Shown one piece after another: positions 34,745 through 44,342 of a stretch of DNA of 64,000 bases. Source of the DNA: Novosphingobium sp. 28-62-57 (GTDB lineage: Bacteria; Pseudomonadota; Alphaproteobacteria; Sphingomonadales; Sphingomonadaceae); contig NCGO01000008.1 in NCBI GenBank assembly GCA_002256985.1, forward strand, positions 1 through 64,000. The letters are read 5' to 3'. How positions within the stretch are numbered: the first letter of the stretch is position 1; the number at the start of each line of letters is the position of its first letter. The notes below the pieces were generated by a model, which made no database searches, was not told the DNA's origin, and saw nothing but the letters and a program-made list of their open reading frames with translations. The translations under genes and the position numbers were made by a program.

Positions 34745-37700
34745 TCAAAACGCGATGCTGAGCGATCCACGCACCGAATAGTCAACCACGCCCTGCACCT
34801 GCTCGGCCCCGCCTGCCAGCTGCCAGGTGTAATCCATGCCGCCTGCAAGCACGCGCGCTTCGGCGGTCCAGCCGGATTTCATCGCATCGGGCGTCAGGCG
34901 GAACTGGCTGCCATCTTCGAAATTGGCCACCGTATCGCCCAGCTTGCCCGCCAGCCGCTGCCGGTAACCGCCTTCCAGCTCCAGCGTCAGCGGGCGCTCG
35001 TCGCGCGTTACTTCGCCTGCGCTCCACGATGCGGTCATGCTGCCGGTGCCGGTGGCAAGGCTCGATGTGCGTTTGGCCACGGCCAGCACCATCGCGTCCG
35101 ATCCGCTTTCGGTATAGCCGTTTTCCGAAAGGCGGAAGTAATCGAACTTTGCCATGGGCCGCAGCGAAAGGTTGCCGCCCAGATCGATCTTGTACGATGC
35201 GCCGCCCTGGCCGCCCACGGTCCAGCCTTTCCAGCTGCCATTGGCCGAATAGGCCAGTGCCGTCCCGTTCACCGCGCCGGTAAAGGTGCGCGCGGAACTG
35301 AGCGAAACCCGGCCGACCGATGCCTTGGCATAGGCATAGAACGGCCCGCTGCCCATGCGCCAGAACGCGCCCAGCTCATAATTGCTTGCATCGGTGGTCT
35401 GGTAATCGCCGGTCGCGATATCGCCCTTGGTATAGGCGAAGGACAGGCCCACGTTGCCGATCCCGGTGATGCGTTCAAATCCGGTGGAGATGCCCCAGCC
35501 CGATACCTTGAACCCGGCGGTGCCGGTCTGGTCCTTGCTGCCACGGAACCAGATCGGCTCCAGCCAGCCGCCCGCATTGCTGATATCAAACAGCGAACTG
35601 TCATCCATCAAATGGCGCGAGGCGAGACGGCCCGAGCGGGTCACGAAATCGAACACACCGCCTGCATAATCGGGCAGGAGCTGGTCAAACTGGCCTTGCA
35701 GCGCGGCCACATCCTCTACCTGCAACAGGCTGCTGCCAAGGTTGTCGAAGGCCGTGGCCTGCGTATAGAGCGCCTCATATGCGGCAGATTGCGGAGCGGT
35801 CAGGCCCAGCTCCTGCGCGGTCTTGCGCGATACGTCGAGCACCAGCGTCTCGCCCACCACGTTGACATCGCCGTTGAACAGCACCGGCAACTCGGTGGTC
35901 GTGGCATCAAACGTGGGCGTGCCTTCCAGCGACCCGGCGGTCAGGATGGTATAGCTGCCCTCTGCATCGGCGAGCGAAGAGATGGTCGCCGAAACCTTTG
36001 ACCCGCTGGCAAAAATCGCGGTGTTGACCACGATCTGCGAAGCCGTGCCGGTCTCGCCGTCGATATAGACTTTCAGCATGCCGCCCGAATTCACGGTCAG
36101 ACTGTCGAACGAAAGCGTGGCGGCACTGCCGGTGCCAAAGCTGCCGCCGTTGACGATGACGTCCAGATTGGCCGCATTGCTGAGAGTGCCGGTAAACCGC
36201 GAAGTGCCGCCCAGCGTCAGCGTGCCAAGGTTGCCTGCAAGATCCAGATTGCCTTCGAAGAACGAAGTGCCCGTCATACCCATCGTGGCGCTGCCGGAGC
36301 CGAAGTTGATGTTCCCGCGATAGCCGCTGTCGCCCGAAAGCAGCACCGAATCGTTGCCCGCGCCCAGGAAGCTGTTGCCGACGATGCGCCCGGTGGCGAT
36401 GTCCAGCGTGTCGTTCCCGCTGCCGGTGTGGATATTGCCGGTAATCGCTGCATAGACCACCGGATTGCTCGCGTCATAGCCCGATGCTGCCTGTTCGGTG
36501 GTCTGCGCGGCCTTGTCGATATCGTTGAGGTACTGCTTGATCGTCACGCCGCTGGTGTTGGTAGTCACGTCAATCGCGCGCAGATCATCGGTGCCCGATC
36601 CGGTCACCGTGATAAAGCCGGTGTTGTTGATCGTGCCCAGCGTGCCCGACTTGTCGTGAATGCCGTAAGCCGCGCCTTCACCGGGGGAACTGATGCCTGC
36701 ACGGATCGTGCCGCTGTTGGAAAGCGTTGGCACGACAGAACCCTGATTGATCAACAAAGCAGTGGCGGTTTCGTCCACCGTGGTGGCGGTGATCGTGCCG
36801 GAAACGCCAACGCCATTGGCCATGGTCACTGCGCCGCCTTTTCCGCCAATCACCACGCCAAAGGCATCGGTGTTGCTGTAAACACTGCTCGCGGTGATCG
36901 CGCCATCGATGGCCAGCGAGAACTCGCCATCCCGGCCTTTGACCTTGCCGATCACGATATCGTTTGCACCACCCACCAGCAGGGCGGGACTGTTGCCGAC
37001 AGACGAGATCGCGCCGGTCACTTCCGAAGCATCGGCCACGCCGTCATTGTCTTCATCGGTGCTGGAGGAGCTGAGGTCATAGGGCGCGGCATCCAGCAGG
37101 ATACCGCCTGCAACGTTGCCCGAAATCTCGACCGCCGCCTTGCCGCTGCGCAGCGCGGTGCGCGAAAGCGTCTGCGTGGTGCTGGAATCTGTGGTGTAGG
37201 ACGAGGCTTGGCTCACCGTGCCCTGAATGCGCACCGTGCCACCCACATTGCCGCCAACAACAACCGCTTGCGCGCCTTCGCCAACCACGGCGACGGTGCC
37301 TTCAACCGTCACGTTGCCGGTCACGCCCTTGGTGCCAATCCCCACGCTATTGTCGCCCAGCACGGCAATCGTGCCGGTGTTGGCCACATTGCCCACCAGA
37401 TCGGATTTCACCGCAATGCCGCCCGAATTCAGGCCATCGACGCGGATCGTGCCGCTGTTGGTGATCGATCCCATAGTTGCAGCGCCGCTGTTCACGACAA
37501 TGCCATAGCGGTTCGATGCTGATGCAATCGGGCCATCGGCAATGCCGTTGCTGTCGGTATCGGCGGCCGTGAAGGTTTCGGACACGGTGATCGTGCCGGC
37601 ATTGCTGACCGTGGTGGAACGGCCCGGCTCAACCACGATGCCTGCATCGCCGTCCTTGCCGCCGCTGTTGGTGATCGTCCCGCCCGAGGCGACCGTGACG

Positions 37701-37921
37701 GTATTGTTCGAATCCACCGTGGTGGCCACGCCGCCCGTAGCCAGCGTGATCGTGCCGCCGCTGGCCACGGTCACGTTACCTGCGGTGGCGGTCTTGAGCG
37801 GGGCGGTTGTGCTGGTGCTGACAGTGGTGTCGGCCCATGCGGTTTGCGGGATCAGCAGGGCGAGCGCAGCGGGCGCTCCAGCCATTGCGGAAAGGAAAGT
37901 CGTGCTGCGAAGATGGTTCAT
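34745..37921 (-). CDS. Autotransporter outer-membrane protein
   Basis: A type Va-like autotransporter of 1058 residues. The signal peptide (MNHLRSTTFLSAMAGAPAAL) ends near AWADTT. The passenger (about residues 30-740) is a repetitive beta-helix with Ser/Thr/Gly/Asn-rich turns of the form SNSGTI and NTGTI. The C-terminal 280 residues are the barrel (GGWLEPIWFRG through YSVRGSLSIAF, ending in Phe). The passenger has stretches GSGNDTLDIATG resembling Ca-binding hemolysin-type repeats. The ATG at 37921 follows GAGGGG. Adhesion is the likely role; no protease triad is seen. Confidence 0.9.
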   Translation of the reverse strand: MNHLRSTTFLSAMAGAPAALALLIPQTAWADTTVSTSTTAPLKTATAGNVTVASGGTITLATGGVATTVDSNNTVTVASGGTITNSGGKDGDAGIVVEPGRSTTVSNAGTITVSETFTAADTDSNGIADGPIASASNRYGIVVNSGAATMGSITNSGTIRVDGLNSGGIAVKSDLVGNVANTGTIAVLGDNSVGIGTKGVTGNVTVEGTVAVVGEGAQAVVVGGNVGGTVRIQGTVSQASSYTTDSSTTQTLSRTALRSGKAAVEISGNVAGGILLDAAPYDLSSSSTDEDNDGVADASEVTGAISSVGNSPALLVGGANDIVIGKVKGRDGEFSLAIDGAITASSVYSNTDAFGVVIGGKGGAVTMANGVGVSGTITATTVDETATALLINQGSVVPTLSNSGTIRAGISSPGEGAAYGIHDKSGTLGTINNTGFITVTGSGTDDLRAIDVTTNTSGVTIKQYLNDIDKAAQTTEQAASGYDASNPVVYAAITGNIHTGSGNDTLDIATGRIVGNSFLGAGNDSVLLSGDSGYRGNINFGSGSATMGMTGTSFFEGNLDLAGNLGTLTLGGTSRFTGTLSNAANLDVIVNGGSFGTGSAATLSFDSLTVNSGGMLKVYIDGETGTASQIVVNTAIFASGSKVSATISSLADAEGSYTILTAGSLEGTPTFDATTTELPVLFNGDVNVVGETLVLDVSRKTAQELGLTAPQSAAYEALYTQATAFDNLGSSLLQVEDVAALQGQFDQLLPDYAGGVFDFVTRSGRLASRHLMDDSSLFDISNAGGWLEPIWFRGSKDQTGTAGFKVSGWGISTGFERITGIGNVGLSFAYTKGDIATGDYQTTDASNYELGAFWRMGSGPFYAYAKASVGRVSLSSARTFTGAVNGTALAYSANGSWKGWTVGGQGGASYKIDLGGNLSLRPMAKFDYFRLSENGYTESGSDAMVLAVAKRTSSLATGTGSMTASWSAGEVTRDERPLTLELEGGYRQRLAGKLGDTVANFEDGSQFRLTPDAMKSGWTAEARVLAGGMDYTWQLAGGAEQVQGVVDYSVRGSLSIAF

Positions 37922-37950
37922 GAAACCCCTCATCCATTCGGGAAAAAGCA

Positions 37951-37981
37951 GGCCCGCGCCGGGGTGCGGTCGGCGCGGGCC
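37951..37981. promoter_or_regulatory. Strong hairpin in the autotransporter leader
   Basis: GGCCCGCGCCG (37951-37961) pairs perfectly with CGGCGCGGGCC (37971-37981). It lies 30 bp upstream of the autotransporter start codon, with no T-run, so it would be part of the mRNA leader if transcription starts beyond it. Confidence 0.5.
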
Positions 37982-38200
37982 AGTCAAAGTGCGACCCGCA
38001 AGGGACTCATGCGGGAGCGGTCAACAGGTGGAGCTGGCCCGGCGCGATGCCGGTTGTCCGTCTCCGCAGCTTTTAACGGGCACGCATCCGCAACCCTTCG
38101 CAGCGCTTGGAAAAAAGTTTGCGAAGGCCTCTGGAGGAGAGCTGTAAATCTGCCGTTCACTTGAAAGACGGCAGGCAAGGCGCGCGGCCTGCATTGGGCC

Positions 38201-38872
38201 TTGGTGCAAAGACGGCAGGCTTCCTTGACGTTCTATGGCGACGTGAGATCAGACGCTTTGGCGGGCGATGAAAGCCTGCTGGAACCTGCTGATAGCCTTC
38301 ATCGTGAGGCTTTGGACGATGCTTCGCTGATGCGCGAAGTGGCAGGCGGCTCGGTCGAAGCTTTTTCAATCCTCGTCGATCGCCACTCGCCCGCACTCTA
38401 TCGCGTAGCCATGCGCATGCTGTCCGATCCGGCTGAGGCTGAGGACGTGACGCAGGATTGCTTTACCCGGCTGTGGCAAAACGCGCCGCGCTGGCAGCCT
38501 TCTGGGGCCGGGCTGGTCGGCTGGCTGCACCGCGTGGCGATGAACTTGTGCTTTGATCGCAAGCGCCGCTTCCGCGTGGTGACCGTGGAAACGCTGCCCG
38601 ATCCGGCTGATGACACACCGCTGGTCGACCGCCGAATCGAGGCTGAGCAAGCCTCGCAAGCGGTGGGGGAGGCCTTGGCGGACTTGCCCGAGCGCTATCG
38701 CGCCGCGCTAGTGCTCTGTTATTATGAGGGATTTTCGAACGCCCTTGCAGCACAGGTGCTTGATCTCAATATCAAGGCGATGGAATCGCTACTGTTCAGA
38801 GCGCGTCGGCAGATGCGCGGCCTGCTTGAGGCCCGCGATGTGTCATGCGCCGATCTGGCGGCGCAGGCCTGA
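38201..38872 (+). CDS. ECF sigma factor
   Basis: A sigma-70 family ECF factor of up to 223 residues. Region 2 includes SILVDRHSPALYRVAMRM and AEDVTQDCFTRLWQNAPRW; region 4 is LPERYRAALVLCYYEGFSNALAA followed by LDLNIKAMESLLFRARRQM. The frame begins with TTG/GTG codons at 38201-38204; the true start may be later, since residues 1-40 are poorly conserved. The next gene starts in its stop codon (TGATG) and looks like its anti-sigma factor. It is divergent from the autotransporter gene. Confidence 0.87.
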   Translation: MVQRRQASLTFYGDVRSDALAGDESLLEPADSLHREALDDASLMREVAGGSVEAFSILVDRHSPALYRVAMRMLSDPAEAEDVTQDCFTRLWQNAPRWQPSGAGLVGWLHRVAMNLCFDRKRRFRVVTVETLPDPADDTPLVDRRIEAEQASQAVGEALADLPERYRAALVLCYYEGFSNALAAQVLDLNIKAMESLLFRARRQMRGLLEARDVSCADLAAQA

Positions 38873-39639
38873 TGGCGCGCAAGGTTCCAGAGGCCGAAGC
38901 CGCGCTCGATGCCGCACTGGCCCGCGCGCCGCGCCCCGCTTTGCCGCCGGGCCTTGCCGCGCGGATTGTGGCGCAAGCTACCGCGCAACCGCAATTTTTG
39001 CCGGGGGCCGATGCGGTTGAGGCGAGGGTGCCCGAAACGCTCGCCCCGACCGCGCAGGTCATTCCGTTCGCACCGGTTGCCGAGTCTGGCAAAGCCGCAC
39101 CACCGCACAACCGGCGCATCGTTTTTGGCGGGGTCTTTGCGGCGCTGGCGGCGAGTCTGGTGGCGGTGGTAGTGATCGACCAAAAACCCGCAATTGCGCC
39201 CCAAACGCCGAAAAGTGCAGAAATTGCAGTGGGTTCTGAAGTGCACCTAGATGCACCTAGCACGCACCAAGCAGCACCGACCCCACGTTTGGCCGCCGCA
39301 AGGCCCGCTCTGCCCACCGCTGCACCGAGCACCGAAATTGCTCCCGTTGTGCCGCAGGTCGATCCCGAACCCGTGCAGGTCATTCTCCCCCCCGCACCCC
39401 AACTTGCGACCTCGGGCGAGCGTCCGGCGCGCGATGTGGCAGGTCCAACCGCCGATCCATCGCCCGCCCCGCGCATCGTTCCGGGCGGCGGCCTGATGGG
39501 ACCGCCCGCGCCGCAGCAGGGCTGGGCCTTTACCGGCGGCGCTGCGGGCAATGGCACGCTGCCTGGGGGGCAATCCCTGCCGAGCCAGACCACCGGCACG
39601 ATGCCGCCTCCCTCGTCACCGGGCGGCGCGCATCCTTGA
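38872..39639 (+). CDS. Probable anti-sigma factor, Pro/Ala-rich membrane protein
   Basis: A 255-residue protein with a short cytoplasmic N-terminus (EAALDAALARAPRPALPPGL), one transmembrane segment (VFGGVFAALAASLVAVVVI) and a long periplasmic tail rich in Pro, Ala and Gly. Its start overlaps the ECF sigma stop by one base (TGATG), so the two are translated together. The topology fits an anti-sigma regulator although no zinc-binding HxxxCxxC motif is present. The tail ends in a Gly/Pro stretch (GGGLMGPPAPQQGWAF) of unknown use. Confidence 0.7.
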   Translation: MARKVPEAEAALDAALARAPRPALPPGLAARIVAQATAQPQFLPGADAVEARVPETLAPTAQVIPFAPVAESGKAAPPHNRRIVFGGVFAALAASLVAVVVIDQKPAIAPQTPKSAEIAVGSEVHLDAPSTHQAAPTPRLAAARPALPTAAPSTEIAPVVPQVDPEPVQVILPPAPQLATSGERPARDVAGPTADPSPAPRIVPGGGLMGPPAPQQGWAFTGGAAGNGTLPGGQSLPSQTTGTMPPPSSPGGAHP

Positions 39640-39696
39640 GCGTTGTTGGTTTCCCGGGCCTGTAATTGCCCGCAAAACCGGGCTATAGGCCCGCCC

Positions 39697-40188
39697 ATGC
39701 AGCAACATCCCATCCTCGTGCTGACCACTGGCGGCACCATCGACAAAGCCTATTTCGACGCGCTGAGCGAGTATCAGATCGTCGAATCCGGCATCCCCGC
39801 CGTGCTTGAGCAGGCGCGTGTGGCCTTGCCGGTCCGCGTGATGGAACTGATGCGCAAGGACAGTCTGGAACTGACCGATGCCGACCGCGCGCTGATTGCC
39901 GCTGCTGTGCGCGAGGCCCCAGAAACCTGCGTGGTGATCACGCATGGTACTGATACCATGACAGAAACCGCCAAGGCTCTGGCCGATATTCCCGGTAAAA
40001 CCGTAGTGCTGACCGGCGCGCTTTCGCCTGCGCGCTTTGCCGAGACCGATGCGCCGTTCAATCTCGGCATGGCCTTTGCCACCGCACAGATCGCCGCGCC
40101 CGGCGTGTGGATCGCCATGAGCGGGCAAGTGTTCGATGGCCTGAAAGTGCGCAAGGACCGCGCGGCAGGGAAATTTGTGGCGATCTGA
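39697..40188 (+). CDS. Single-domain asparaginase-like protein
   Basis: A 163-residue protein matching only the N-terminal domain of type I/II L-asparaginases. The first catalytic Thr lies in LTTGGTIDK and the second Thr-Asp pair in VITHGTDTM; VLTGALSPARF is also typical. The C-terminal domain of usual (about 330-residue) enzymes is absent, and the gene ends cleanly with GKFVAI, so this is a short family, not a broken gene. The ATG at 39697 begins MQQHPILVL. Activity on asparagine is unproven. Confidence 0.82.
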   Translation: MQQHPILVLTTGGTIDKAYFDALSEYQIVESGIPAVLEQARVALPVRVMELMRKDSLELTDADRALIAAAVREAPETCVVITHGTDTMTETAKALADIPGKTVVLTGALSPARFAETDAPFNLGMAFATAQIAAPGVWIAMSGQVFDGLKVRKDRAAGKFVAI

Positions 40189-40274
40189 TGCCTGCCCCTA
40201 TGGCCATGGCCCTCGTTTGCCTCCCGATAGGCATTGTTATTGGACGGTAACGCATCAGCCTCTAAAGCAGGGGC

Positions 40275-43019
40275 ATGACACTTCCCCGGATTGCAAACCA
40301 GCGCGCCATTATTGACCGCCGCCAGTTGGCCGATGCCATCGCCGCCGCCTTTGGCGAGCAGGGCGAGAAATCGCGTGCCGTGGTGGTTGAGCTGCTGCGC
40401 GGGGCGTTGGAAAGCGGGCGGGCCGAAATTGCGCGGCGGCTGGAAGCCAAGCCTTCGGCAGGCACCGAATGCGCGCAGGCGCAGGCCTTTCTGGTCGATC
40501 AGCTGGTGCGGATCATCTACGATCACGTGACAGGCCGCATCTATCGCGCCAGCAACCGGTCGATGGGCGAGCGTATCGCCGTGGTCGCCGTGGGCGGATA
40601 CGGGCGGGGCGAAATGGCGCCGCATTCGGACGTGGACATCGCGTTCATCACTCCGATCAAGCCGACTTCGTGGTGCGAACAAGTGATCGAGGCGATGCTC
40701 TATTTCCTGTGGGATCTGGGGCTTAAGGTTGGCCAGTCCAGCCGGTCACTGGACGAAGTGGTGCGCATGGCGCGCAGCGATTTGACGATCCGCACCGCGA
40801 TGCTCGAAGGCCGCTATGTGTGGGGTGACCGCGATCTTTATGATGCGGCCTCGGCCAAGTTCTTTGCCGAAGTGGTCCATGGTACCGAAAAACAGTTCGT
40901 TGCCGAAAAGCTGGAAGAGCGCAACCAGCGCCACAAGCGGCTGGGGGACAGCCGCTATGTGGTTGAACCCAATGTGAAAGAGGGCAAGGGCGGCCTGCGC
41001 GATCTGCACACGCTGTACTGGATCGGCAAGTATATCCACAAAGTGCGCGATGCATCGGAACTGGTCGATGTGGGGCTGCTGACGGCGGAAGAATACCGCG
41101 CGTTTCGCCGGGCCGAGAACTTCTTCTGGGCGGTGCGGTGCCATCTGCACACGCTGACCAACCGCGCCGAAGACCGGCTGACATTCGACATGCAGCGCGA
41201 AGTGGCGATGCGGATGAACTTTGCCGACCGGCCGGGCAAGAGCGCGGTTGAGCGGTTCATGCAGTACTTTTTCCTGCAGGCAAAGCAGGTGGGATCCTTG
41301 ACCGGCGTGTTCCTTGGCCAGCTGGATGACCAGTTCGCCAAGGAAAAGCGTGGCTTCTTTGCCAGCCTGCGCCGCAAGCGGCCCAAGCGGGTCGGATCGT
41401 TCCTGATCGATGCGGGCAAGCTGGGCGTGGATTCGGACGATACGTTCAAGCAGGACCCGGTGCGGCTGGTGGAACTGTTTGCCGTGGCGGTGGAGCAGCA
41501 GGTGGAAATTCACCCCGAAGCCATGCGCATTGCGCGGCGTGATTCCGGGTTGATCGATGCTGCCATCCGCCGCGATCCGCGCGCCAACAAGCTGTTCATG
41601 GACGTGCTGACCAGCCGCAATGATCCCGAAACGGTGCTGCGCTGGATGAACGAGGCGGGCGTTTTCGGCCGGTTCATTCCCGATTTTGGCCGCGTGATCG
41701 CGCAAATGCAGTTCGACATGTACCACCACTATACGGTGGACGAACATACGATCCGCGCCATCGGCTTGCTCGCCAAGATCGAGAAGGGCGAGGCCAAAGC
41801 CGACCATCCGCTGGCCAGTGAAGTGGTGAGCAAAGTGTCCTCGCGCCGCGTGCTCTATCTGGCGACGCTGCTCCACGATATTGCCAAGGGCCGCAAGGGC
41901 GACCATTCGGTGCTGGGTGCGGAAGTGGCGATGAAGCTGTGCCCGCGGCTGGGGCTTTCAGCGGCAGAGACTGAACTGGTCGCATGGCTGGTGCGCTGGC
42001 ATCTGCTGATGAGCGCGACTGCCTTCAAGCGCGATCTGGCCGATTACAAGACCATCGCCGATTTCGTGCAGACGGTGCAGAGCCAGGAACGGCTGCGCCT
42101 GCTGCTGATCCTGACCGTGGTCGACATTCGCGCGGTGGGGCCGGGCGTGTGGAATTCGTGGAAGCGCCAGTTGCTGGGCGACCTGTTCATTTCCGCCGAG
42201 GAAATGCTGCGCCTTGGCCATAAACAGCATGGCCGGGTGGAGCGCATTGCCGCCAAGAAAAAGGCGGTGGGCGGCCTGCTGAAAGAGCGCGATGCGCTGA
42301 TCGGCACGGTGGGCAAGCAGTTGGGCGATGCCTACTGGATTGCCGAGCCCGAAGACATCATCGCGCTGAACCTGCAGCAGATGGACGTGGCGCTGGGCGA
42401 GCCCCTTTCGGTAGAAGCGCACTGGTATCCGGCGCGCGGGGCGACGCTCGTCACCGTGCTGGCGGCAGACCATCCGGGGCTGTTCTATCGCATTGCCGGG
42501 GGCATCCATCTGGCGGGCGGCAACATTATTGACGCGCGCATTCACACCGCGCGCAATGGCACGGCGGTGGACAACTTCCTGGTGCAGGACCCGCTGGGCC
42601 GCCCACTGAACGAGGCCAGCCAGATCGCGCGGCTGAAGAACGCCATCGCCGATGCGCTGGCCAACCGGGTGAAGCTGGTGCCGCAACTGGCCGCACGGCC
42701 CTTGGCCCGCCCGCGCGCCGATGCTTTCGATGTGCGGCCGATCGTGATCTTCGACAACAAGGCTTCGAACCGGTTCACCGTGATCGAGGTCGGCTCGCGT
42801 GACCGGCCGGCCCTGCTGAGCCAGCTGGCGCGCGCGCTGTTCGAAGCGCGGCTGGTGGTCCATTCGGCACACATCGCAACCTATGGGGAGCGTGCGGTCG
42901 ATACCTTCTATGTCACCGATGTGCTGGGCGAAAAGGTGGAAGACGAAGCGCGCCTGCGCACCGTGGAAAAGCGGCTGCTGGAAGCGGCAGAGGACCGCAA
43001 GATCAAGGCGGCTGCCTGA
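40275..43019 (+). CDS. glnD: [Protein-PII] uridylyltransferase/uridylyl-removing enzyme
   Basis: The bifunctional nitrogen sensor, 914 residues. It uridylylates PII under nitrogen limitation and removes UMP when glutamine is high. Order: nucleotidyltransferase (VGGYGRGEMAPHSDVDIAF, with both metal-binding Asp), helical linker, HD hydrolase domain (LHDIAKGRKGDHS), and two C-terminal ACT domains that bind glutamine (TLVTVLAADHPGLFYRIAG; VGSRDRPALLSQLARAL). Its target PII gene lies in this window at 56030, next to amtB. YqgE follows 45 bp downstream. Confidence 0.96.
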   Translation: MTLPRIANQRAIIDRRQLADAIAAAFGEQGEKSRAVVVELLRGALESGRAEIARRLEAKPSAGTECAQAQAFLVDQLVRIIYDHVTGRIYRASNRSMGERIAVVAVGGYGRGEMAPHSDVDIAFITPIKPTSWCEQVIEAMLYFLWDLGLKVGQSSRSLDEVVRMARSDLTIRTAMLEGRYVWGDRDLYDAASAKFFAEVVHGTEKQFVAEKLEERNQRHKRLGDSRYVVEPNVKEGKGGLRDLHTLYWIGKYIHKVRDASELVDVGLLTAEEYRAFRRAENFFWAVRCHLHTLTNRAEDRLTFDMQREVAMRMNFADRPGKSAVERFMQYFFLQAKQVGSLTGVFLGQLDDQFAKEKRGFFASLRRKRPKRVGSFLIDAGKLGVDSDDTFKQDPVRLVELFAVAVEQQVEIHPEAMRIARRDSGLIDAAIRRDPRANKLFMDVLTSRNDPETVLRWMNEAGVFGRFIPDFGRVIAQMQFDMYHHYTVDEHTIRAIGLLAKIEKGEAKADHPLASEVVSKVSSRRVLYLATLLHDIAKGRKGDHSVLGAEVAMKLCPRLGLSAAETELVAWLVRWHLLMSATAFKRDLADYKTIADFVQTVQSQERLRLLLILTVVDIRAVGPGVWNSWKRQLLGDLFISAEEMLRLGHKQHGRVERIAAKKKAVGGLLKERDALIGTVGKQLGDAYWIAEPEDIIALNLQQMDVALGEPLSVEAHWYPARGATLVTVLAADHPGLFYRIAGGIHLAGGNIIDARIHTARNGTAVDNFLVQDPLGRPLNEASQIARLKNAIADALANRVKLVPQLAARPLARPRADAFDVRPIVIFDNKASNRFTVIEVGSRDRPALLSQLARALFEARLVVHSAHIATYGERAVDTFYVTDVLGEKVEDEARLRTVEKRLLEAAEDRKIKAAA

Positions 43020-43064
43020 AGGTCGGGGCTGGAAGGACGCAAGTGCCGTCCCTATCTGAACCCC

Positions 43065-43625
43065 ATGAGTGAAGCGGAATATCTGAGCGGGCGGCTGCTG
43101 CTGGCCATGCCGGGCATGGGCGATGCGCGGTTCGATCACGCGGTGATCGCCATGTGCGTGCATGATGAATACGGCGCGCTAGGCATCGGCATTGGTGCGG
43201 TGCGCGAAGGGGTGACGCTGCACGGATTGCTGGCCGATATTGGCATCGATCCCGGCGTTGCGCCCGATGTGCCGGTGCTGGATGGCGGGCCAGTGGAAAC
43301 CGCGCGCGGCTTTGTGCTGCACACCAACGATTGGGGCGGAGAGGGCAGCGTGACGGTCAATCCGCTGTGCCAGCTATCGGCCTCGCTCGATGTGCTGCGC
43401 GCGATTGCCGAAGGGCGGGGGCCGAGCAAGTTTCTGGTCGCGCTGGGTTATGCCGGGTGGGCTGGCGGCCAGCTTGAGGGGGAAATGCGCCACCATGGCT
43501 GGTATGCGGCCAAGGGCCATCCCGAAGTGCTGTTCGGCACGCCCACCGGCAGGCGCTGGACTCAGGCGTGGAAGCGCGAGGGGATCGATCCCGCGCACTT
43601 GGTGGGGCAGACAGGGCGGGCGTAA
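43065..43625 (+). CDS. YqgE/AlgH family protein
   Basis: A 186-residue conserved protein of the UPF0301 family (YqgE/AlgH). Typical blocks: YLSGRLLLAMPGMGDARFDH at the N-terminus, VLDGGPVETARGFVLH, and GYAGWAGGQLEGEM in the second half. The biochemical role is not established in any organism I know of. It follows glnD on the same strand and may be co-transcribed. Confidence 0.92.
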   Translation: MSEAEYLSGRLLLAMPGMGDARFDHAVIAMCVHDEYGALGIGIGAVREGVTLHGLLADIGIDPGVAPDVPVLDGGPVETARGFVLHTNDWGGEGSVTVNPLCQLSASLDVLRAIAEGRGPSKFLVALGYAGWAGGQLEGEMRHHGWYAAKGHPEVLFGTPTGRRWTQAWKREGIDPAHLVGQTGRA

Positions 43626-43641
43626 TCACGCCCCATTCTTC

Positions 43642-43727
43642 GTGGTCCCGGGCTTGATCCGGGACAGGGCTTTTCTGTTTCGAGGTCGCAAGAAGAAAGC
43701 CTAGCCCCGGGTCAAGCCCGGGGCGAC
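43642..43727. repeat. Inverted repeat, CCCGGGCTTGATCCGGG type
   Basis: GTGGTCCCGGGCTTGATCC (43642 on) faces CCCCGGGTCAAGCCCGGGGC (ending about 43725), a 20-bp near-perfect stem around a 40-base loop. This is another common intergenic repeat family. It follows yqgE and may act as terminator or boundary. Confidence 0.8.
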
Positions 43728-43766
43728 GAGATTTTGCAGAGGTCCGTTGCAACCAAAACACAACTC

Positions 43767-43835
43767 CGCTCACCCTGAGCTTGTCGAAGGGTGCTGGCGC
43801 TGTGCCGGATGCTTCGACAGGCTCAGCATGAGCGG
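43767..43835. repeat. Palindromic repeat, TCGACAGGCTCAG type, second copy
   Basis: CCGCTCACCCTGAGCTTGTC... (43767-43795) and ...CGACAGGCTCAGCATGAGCGG (43807-43835) form an imperfect 29-bp stem, same family as 34607-34683. Lies just downstream of the bacterioferritin gene. Confidence 0.88.
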
Positions 43836-43862
43836 GTTTTTGGCACGAAAGGCGGGTTTTGC

Positions 43863-44342
43863 TCAGCTCTCGGGCGCTTCGCTGTTGAGCTGGATGTAGT
43901 TGGCGATCCCCATGCGTTCGATCATGTCGAACTGCTTTTCGATTACGTCGACATGCTCTTCCTCGCTTTCGAGGATCTTGGCGAAGAGATCGCGGCTGAC
44001 GAAATCGCGCACGGATTCGCAATGGGCGATGGCGTCTTTCAGCAGGGGCAGCGCATCCATTTCGAGCGCGAGGTCGGCCTTCAGGATTTCTTCTACCGAT
44101 TCGCCCACGCGCAACCGGCCCAGTGCCTGAAAATTGGGCAGGCCATCGAGGAACAGGATGCGATCGGCGAGCAGATCGGCGTGCTTCATTTCATCGATGG
44201 ATTCGTGGCGTTCGTATTCGGCCAGCTTCTTGACGCCCCAGTTGTCCAGCATGCGATAGTGCAGCCAGTACTGGTTGATGGCGGTCAGCTCGTTAAGCAG
44301 GGCCTTGTTGAGATATTCGATGACAGTTGCATCACCCTTCAT
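43863..44342 (-). CDS. bfr: Bacterioferritin
   Basis: The iron-storage 24-mer subunit, 159 residues. Ferroxidase ligands are all in place: Glu18 (LLNELTA), Glu51 and His54 (DEMKHAD), then Glu94 and the EEEHVDV pair near 126-130. Met52, the heme ligand shared between subunits, is present. The ATG at 44342 begins MKGDATVIEYLNKAL, the standard N-terminus; the longer upstream frame is not coding. The ferredoxin Bfd, which helps release iron, is encoded 151 bp upstream on the same strand. Confidence 0.96.
   Translation of the reverse strand: MKGDATVIEYLNKALLNELTAINQYWLHYRMLDNWGVKKLAEYERHESIDEMKHADLLADRILFLDGLPNFQALGRLRVGESVEEILKADLALEMDALPLLKDAIAHCESVRDFVSRDLFAKILESEEEHVDVIEKQFDMIERMGIANYIQLNSEAPES

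Noticed and set aside
34496..34848. Small frames of 75-82 codons near the repeats
   Set aside because: They arise from the palindromic repeats themselves (peptides such as RQAQHER) and are not genes.
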